64,000 nt of DNA from Pseudoruminococcus_B sp937901805. Lineage in GTDB: Bacteria; Bacillota; Clostridia; Oscillospirales; Ruminococcaceae. The position numbers and the translations under genes are program-made. Below, piece after piece: positions 60,159-64,000 of the stretch; the stretch's first letter is position 1, and every line of letters begins with the position of its first letter. Location of the stretch: the NCBI GenBank assembly GCA_963560245.1, contig CAUWNS010000007.1, forward strand, positions 15,149 through 79,148, given 5' to 3'. The notes under the pieces are model-generated. The model ran no database searches and was not told the DNA's origin. It saw only the letters and a list, made by a program, of their open reading frames with translations.

Positions 60159-62847
60159 TGTCAATCTCCACCTCTTCTAGCGGTAATGTGAAGGTAAATA
60201 CCGCTCCCCGCGGTACATTATCGGTCACTGTGATGGTTCCCCCATGCGCCATGACAATCGAACGGCAGAGGCTCAGCCCTAATCCTAAGCCCCGGCGGTT
60301 GTCTGATTTTCCCTGGCTGGCAGTATAAAACATATCAAATAAATGCACCTTAGCCGGGACGGAAATTCCCGGCCCATCGTCGGAAATACTGACAGCAACC
60401 ATTTTCCCACGTTTTTCTGCCCTCAATGTAATATGGGAACCTGCCGGGGTATATTTGATTGCGTTGTTCACAATATTGATGATGACCTGGATAATCAGAC
60501 GGACATCCATTTTTGCCATCAAAAGATCGTCCGGCAGTTCTGTTGTGATGACATGCTCTTTTGCCTGGCGATCCACATGGGCCAAAGCCTCCTGGAACAC
60601 ATCGTCCAGAAGCTGTGCATCCATCTGTAAATTCATAGTCCCATTTTCAATCCGGGTAATGGAAAGCAAGTTTTCCGTCAAATTGACCAGCCACATGGAA
60701 TCATCATAAATGGAACTGTAAAGTTCCTGTTTTTTCTTTTCATCCAAGACAATACTCTTTTCCATCAGTACCCCGGCATTCCCGCTGATACTTGTCAAAG
60801 GGGTTCTCAGATCGTGAGAAATTGCCCGCAGCAGATTGGAACGCAGCCTTTCCTGTTGGGTTTCCATTTCGATTGCCTGCTTTTCCTCCTGTAACCGGCA
60901 GCGTTCCATGATCAGGCCACACTCGTTGAGAATGGCAATCATCATATTCTTTTCAAATACTTCCAGCGGCGGGTAGTATTTTGCCGGAATCCCCACGACG
61001 CCCATCACTCCCTGGATACCGCGAACCGCCAAATATAAGTTATGGGCGTCTGAAAGCGTGTTGGTAGTGGCCCCAGCATGTTTATTGTTTTTGAGCACCC
61101 AATCGGCAACTCCCTGTTCTTCCATGGCCATGGCGCCGATCAATTCGCTCGCCTTTTCTTTCGGAGTCGCCTGGAATTGGAGATTTTCTTCGCCGCGATC
61201 CAGCGCATATAGGATCGGGCGATCCAACAAAATACTTAGCTGCTGGGCTGCAATCAGCAGAATTTCCTGCTCATTTCTTCCCTGCTGTAATTTCTGGCTG
61301 CTGCTGAGCAGCAATTCTGTATAGTAGGCTTTTTGCGACGCCTGGCGCGCCTGTTTCTTTACCCTGGTTGCAAGAGTGCTGGAAATAATGCTGGCAATCA
61401 GCATGATCAAAAAAGTCACCGGATAGTCCGGAGCACTTGCCTGAAATGTAAAACGAGGAACCGTAAAGAAATAGTTAAATGCCACAACGCTCAGCAGGGA
61501 GGCAAACGCACCATATAGATGCCCATGCGTCCAGATTGCAGTAATCAGCACTCCGAGAATATATATGGTAACTATATTGGCATCCCGGATTCCAAATGCA
61601 TAAAAAGCAGCGCCAATCATGGTCGCCAAAGCGACTACCAAAAGCGTTTTTCCCAAATCTAACCAGCTGAAACGGCTTTCCTGACTGCTAAAAAATGCCG
61701 GCCGCCGTTTATAGAGCGGCTGAGCATCTGGAATAATATAGATATCCATGCTTCCGGTAAGCCTTGTCAAACGATCTGCCAAGCTCGGGCCTTTAAAAAT
61801 CGGATTCTGCTTATGATTCGTACGGCCTAAGACGATTTTCGTCACACCGCTGACCCGTGCATATTCCGCAATCTGGACAGCTGGATCATCCCCATATACA
61901 GTGGCAATCTGCGCGCCCATCTGTTCTGCCAGGCGCAGGTTATCGCGCAGCCGTTTTAAATTATCCCCTTTTAACTCTTTTGTTTCCGGCGTTTCCACAA
62001 AGAGGGCTGTAAACCCACTGTGGAAAGCCTCCGCCATACGGGCCGCAGTCCGGATAACTTTGGCGTTAGAGGGCGAGCTGGACAGACAAATCAAAATATG
62101 TTCGCCTGCCCTTGCAGCCGCTTCATTCCCCTTTTTTTGGGCGGTACGATTGAGACGATCCGCGGTGCGGCGCAGGGCAATTTCCCTTAAAGCCGCTAAG
62201 TTTTCCCGTGTGAAAAAGTTATTGAGCGCACGTTCTGCCTGCCCCTCACGGTATACTTTTCCCTTTTGCAGTCGGATTAAAAGATCGTCTGGTTCAATAT
62301 CCACCAGTTCCACTTGATCCGCAGAATCGAAAATAGAATCTGGAATCCGTTCGCTTACAGCGATTCCCGTAATTGAGGCTACCAAGTCGTTGAGCGATTC
62401 CAGGTGCTGTACATTTACCGTGGTATAAACGTCGATTCCCGCCCGAAGCAACTCTTCAACATCCTGATACCGTTTGGCATGGCGACATCCCTGGGCGTTG
62501 CTGTGGGCCAACTCATCGACTAGGATCAACTGGGGTTTCCTCTGGAGGGCAGAGTCCAAATCAAATTCTTTGAGCAAAACGCCTTTATACTCTATTTCCC
62601 TGCATGGGAGCTGCTCCAAGCCATCCAGCAGCGCCAAAGTATCCGGCCTTGCATGGCGTTCCACATAGCCGGCGACTACATCTTTTCCATTTAACTTAGC
62701 CTGATGCGCAGCCTTTAACATTGCATACGTTTTTCCAACACCTGCGGCATATCCAAAGAAAATCTTCAGTTTCCCCATTTTTTCTGCTTCCTGTTGTTTT
62801 TGTATATTATATAGCAACTGCTGTGGAGATGGTCTTTGTTCCTCCAT
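60151..62847 (-). CDS. kdpD: Kdp sensor histidine kinase KdpD
   Basis: 898 residues. N-terminal KdpD domain with Walker A GYAAGVGKTYAML (about 32-44) and LILVDELAHSN (Walker B-like), then a USP-like domain (about 250-370), four membrane helices (about 400-500), a GAF-like domain (about 525-650), and a kinase core: phospho-accepting His in RAISHDLRTPLTSISG (about 680), N-box IVNNAIKYTPAG, and GPGIS / GLGLGLSLCRSIV. It senses K+ limitation and acts on KdpE. Confidence 0.95.
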   Translation of the reverse strand: MEEQRPSPQQLLYNIQKQQEAEKMGKLKIFFGYAAGVGKTYAMLKAAHQAKLNGKDVVAGYVERHARPDTLALLDGLEQLPCREIEYKGVLLKEFDLDSALQRKPQLILVDELAHSNAQGCRHAKRYQDVEELLRAGIDVYTTVNVQHLESLNDLVASITGIAVSERIPDSIFDSADQVELVDIEPDDLLIRLQKGKVYREGQAERALNNFFTRENLAALREIALRRTADRLNRTAQKKGNEAAARAGEHILICLSSSPSNAKVIRTAARMAEAFHSGFTALFVETPETKELKGDNLKRLRDNLRLAEQMGAQIATVYGDDPAVQIAEYARVSGVTKIVLGRTNHKQNPIFKGPSLADRLTRLTGSMDIYIIPDAQPLYKRRPAFFSSQESRFSWLDLGKTLLVVALATMIGAAFYAFGIRDANIVTIYILGVLITAIWTHGHLYGAFASLLSVVAFNYFFTVPRFTFQASAPDYPVTFLIMLIASIISSTLATRVKKQARQASQKAYYTELLLSSSQKLQQGRNEQEILLIAAQQLSILLDRPILYALDRGEENLQFQATPKEKASELIGAMAMEEQGVADWVLKNNKHAGATTNTLSDAHNLYLAVRGIQGVMGVVGIPAKYYPPLEVFEKNMMIAILNECGLIMERCRLQEEKQAIEMETQQERLRSNLLRAISHDLRTPLTSISGNAGVLMEKSIVLDEKKKQELYSSIYDDSMWLVNLTENLLSITRIENGTMNLQMDAQLLDDVFQEALAHVDRQAKEHVITTELPDDLLMAKMDVRLIIQVIINIVNNAIKYTPAGSHITLRAEKRGKMVAVSISDDGPGISVPAKVHLFDMFYTASQGKSDNRRGLGLGLSLCRSIVMAHGGTITVTDNVPRGAVFTFTLPLEEVEIDNV

Positions 62848-63083
62848 ATTCTATCACCGTCCACATTTTATTTCATGATGCATTCATGGGTAATTTATGA
62901 AATCAGTATATCATATATCATCTTTTTATTTTATAAAAAGTGAATTCCAGACATTAAAATTATATAAAGACATACACAATCTCCTTAACAGCATTCTTAT
63001 ACTGTCATAAAACCCCTAATACTATATTTTTTCCAAAATAGCTATACTATAAGTATGGTATAAGAGTAAAGGGGGATACGATT

Positions 63084-63329
63084 ATGAAATATCCAGAAAC
63101 TCTTGATTATAGATTTGACAGTTCCTATCATTTAAATCATCATAGCACGGAAAAGGAACAGCGACGAGATAAAAATCGCGCGCGCCTTATTCAAAAGCTA
63201 TCCATTTTTTTAGACAGGCACATGCTTTTCTCTTGGTTATTCTGTTATTTGGCAGTACCGTTTCTGATACTGGTATCCGTTTCCCTGCTAGCTACATGTG
63301 TCGGTGGTTTTATACTGGCTCTGTGTTAA
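63084..63329 (+). CDS. Small membrane protein, unknown
   Basis: 81 residues with GTAAAGGGGG about nine bases upstream of ATG 63084. A polar N-terminal half rich in H, R, K and E (residues 1-40) is followed by two hydrophobic stretches (about 47-60 and 62-80). It is divergent from kdpD with 236 bases between them; TATACT and TATAAG-like elements lie upstream. No family was recognised. Confidence 0.55.
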   Translation: MKYPETLDYRFDSSYHLNHHSTEKEQRRDKNRARLIQKLSIFLDRHMLFSWLFCYLAVPFLILVSVSLLATCVGGFILALC

Positions 63330-63382
63330 TTAAATTATAAGAGGAGGCTTTTTATTCTGTTCCCTCAAACAATCATTTTATC

Positions 63383-63420
63383 AAAAAATCCCCCAGCCAA
63401 ATATTCGGCCAGGGGATTTT
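63383..63420 (-). terminator. Terminator of the solute-binding protein gene
   Basis: AAAATCCCCTGGCC pairs with GGCTGGGGGATTTT over the loop, followed by a T run on the minus strand. It also follows the small membrane protein gene on the plus strand. Confidence 0.85.
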
Positions 63421-63422
63421 CT

Positions 63423-64000
63423 TCAGTTTTGCTCTTTTAAATACAAACCCGTCTTGTTCTGTAATTCCTTTACAAATTCATCCAGCGTCTTTTCCCCGCT
63501 CTCATATTCCAGATACAGCGGGTCGAATACTTCCTGTACGTACATCGAATTATACGTCAGGCAATCGCATTTTGTCACTGAGTTTAATAACTCATAGTAC
63601 CTGTCTATGAAATCTTTCATTAGTGCTCTCTGCTCCGAATTCATATTCAGCAGCATTTCCTTGTTCCTCTGCTGTCCCTCTAAACTCACTGGGTTTAAAC
63701 CCACTGAATAATCGGTATCCACCATGGAATTCTGAAAACTCGGAGACAGAGCATAATCAATGACTTCCCATGCTTTATTTTTTCGATTCGAATTATCATT
63801 AATTGCCATCATTCGCCCTACATACGCACTGTAATCTTTCCCATTATACTCTTTGATTGGATAGATTAGAAAAGTATCATCCATCGGCTCTTCCGTAGTC
63901 TGATGAGATATAAAATAGCCATCCACAAACCAATTTGACAGTAAAATATCAGACATAATGGGATCATTGTAAAAAAGAAGACTCCTATTTATTAATCCTC
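63423..64000 (-). CDS. Extracellular solute-binding protein, C-terminal part (5' end outside window)
   Basis: The frame is open to the right edge of the window; an internal ATG at 63956 is unlikely to be the true start because sensible sequence continues upstream (GLINRSLLFYNDPIM). The visible part resembles the second lobe of family 1 carbohydrate-type ABC solute-binding proteins: FLIYPIKEYNGKDYSAYVGR split near the start, MMAINDNSNRKNKAWEVIDYAL, and a closing helix pair. Substrate, lipobox and partner permeases lie beyond the edge. Confidence 0.65.
   Translation of the reverse strand, partial: GLINRSLLFYNDPIMSDILLSNWFVDGYFISHQTTEEPMDDTFLIYPIKEYNGKDYSAYVGRMMAINDNSNRKNKAWEVIDYALSPSFQNSMVDTDYSVGLNPVSLEGQQRNKEMLLNMNSEQRALMKDFIDRYYELLNSVTKCDCLTYNSMYVQEVFDPLYLEYESGEKTLDEFVKELQNKTGLYLKEQN

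Overview
The window looks like chromosomal DNA of an anaerobic, endospore-forming Clostridia member, most likely Oscillospiraceae/Ruminococcaceae. This is inferred from sporulation genes (spoVT, yabP, yabQ, a spoIIQ-like M23 gene, spoIIID), an electron-bifurcating NfnAB pair, oxygen-sensitive iron-sulfur enzymes and strong AGGAGG ribosome sites. No rRNA, tRNA, CRISPR array or complete transposon was seen.

Layout. 1-6.1 kb (minus): the translation operon rimP-nusA-ylxR-ylxQ-infB-rbfA-nrnA, with nrnA cut by the left edge. 6.2-9.8 kb (minus): spoVT, an SPFH/NfeD pair, a PadR regulator with its operator, and an acetamidase-like enzyme. 10.5-15.2 kb: a LysR regulator divergent from an iron alcohol dehydrogenase, then nfnAB. 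15.3-17.8 kb (minus): an NAD-salvage operon (nitroreductase, pncA, pncB). 18-20 kb: a decayed SDR oxidoreductase tail, then yabP-yabQ-divIC-yabR. 20-22.5 kb: acetyltransferase, phosphoribosyltransferase and FkbM methyltransferase. 22.5-27.5 kb (minus): an unusual Rnf-like cluster (C-D-E-A) followed by a membrane-anchored putative glycosidase. 27.6-33.3 kb: mecA, rpe, an aldo/keto reductase, a long palindrome, a degenerate HxlR regulator, an AEC transporter and a spoIIQ-like gene. 33.3-36.8 kb: accessory DNA with two frameshifted genes, a Dam-type methylase and a lone NuoE-like ferredoxin. 36.8-48.8 kb: gltX, aminotransferase, trpS, a VOC protein, htrA with a two-component system, ychF, proC, an Rsm22-like methyltransferase and spoIIID. 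48.9-50.6 kb: an AT-rich island of gene remnants. 50.6-54.6 kb: nadB-nadC, a VanZ-like gene and a broken gene after kdpC. 54.6-62.8 kb (minus): a complete kdp system (kdpDE, then a small ORF, kdpF, kdpA, kdpB, kdpC). The right edge holds a small membrane protein and a truncated solute-binding protein.

The most unusual locus is the Rnf-like cluster. Its genes are intact and closely packed, but the four cysteines that bind the intramembrane 2Fe-2S cluster in RnfA/RnfE are replaced. The flavinylation threonine motif of RnfD and the glycine-rich flavin/NADH loop of RnfC are not recognisable, and rnfG and rnfB are absent from the locus. RnfC keeps both 4Fe-4S motifs. This suggests an Rnf-derived membrane complex doing something other than canonical ferredoxin:NAD+ oxidation. 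The window also carries several decaying genes (SDR, HxlR, TspO, an unknown gene near 34 kb, the kdp-linked gene), which marks the 30-36 kb and 49-54 kb stretches as plastic.
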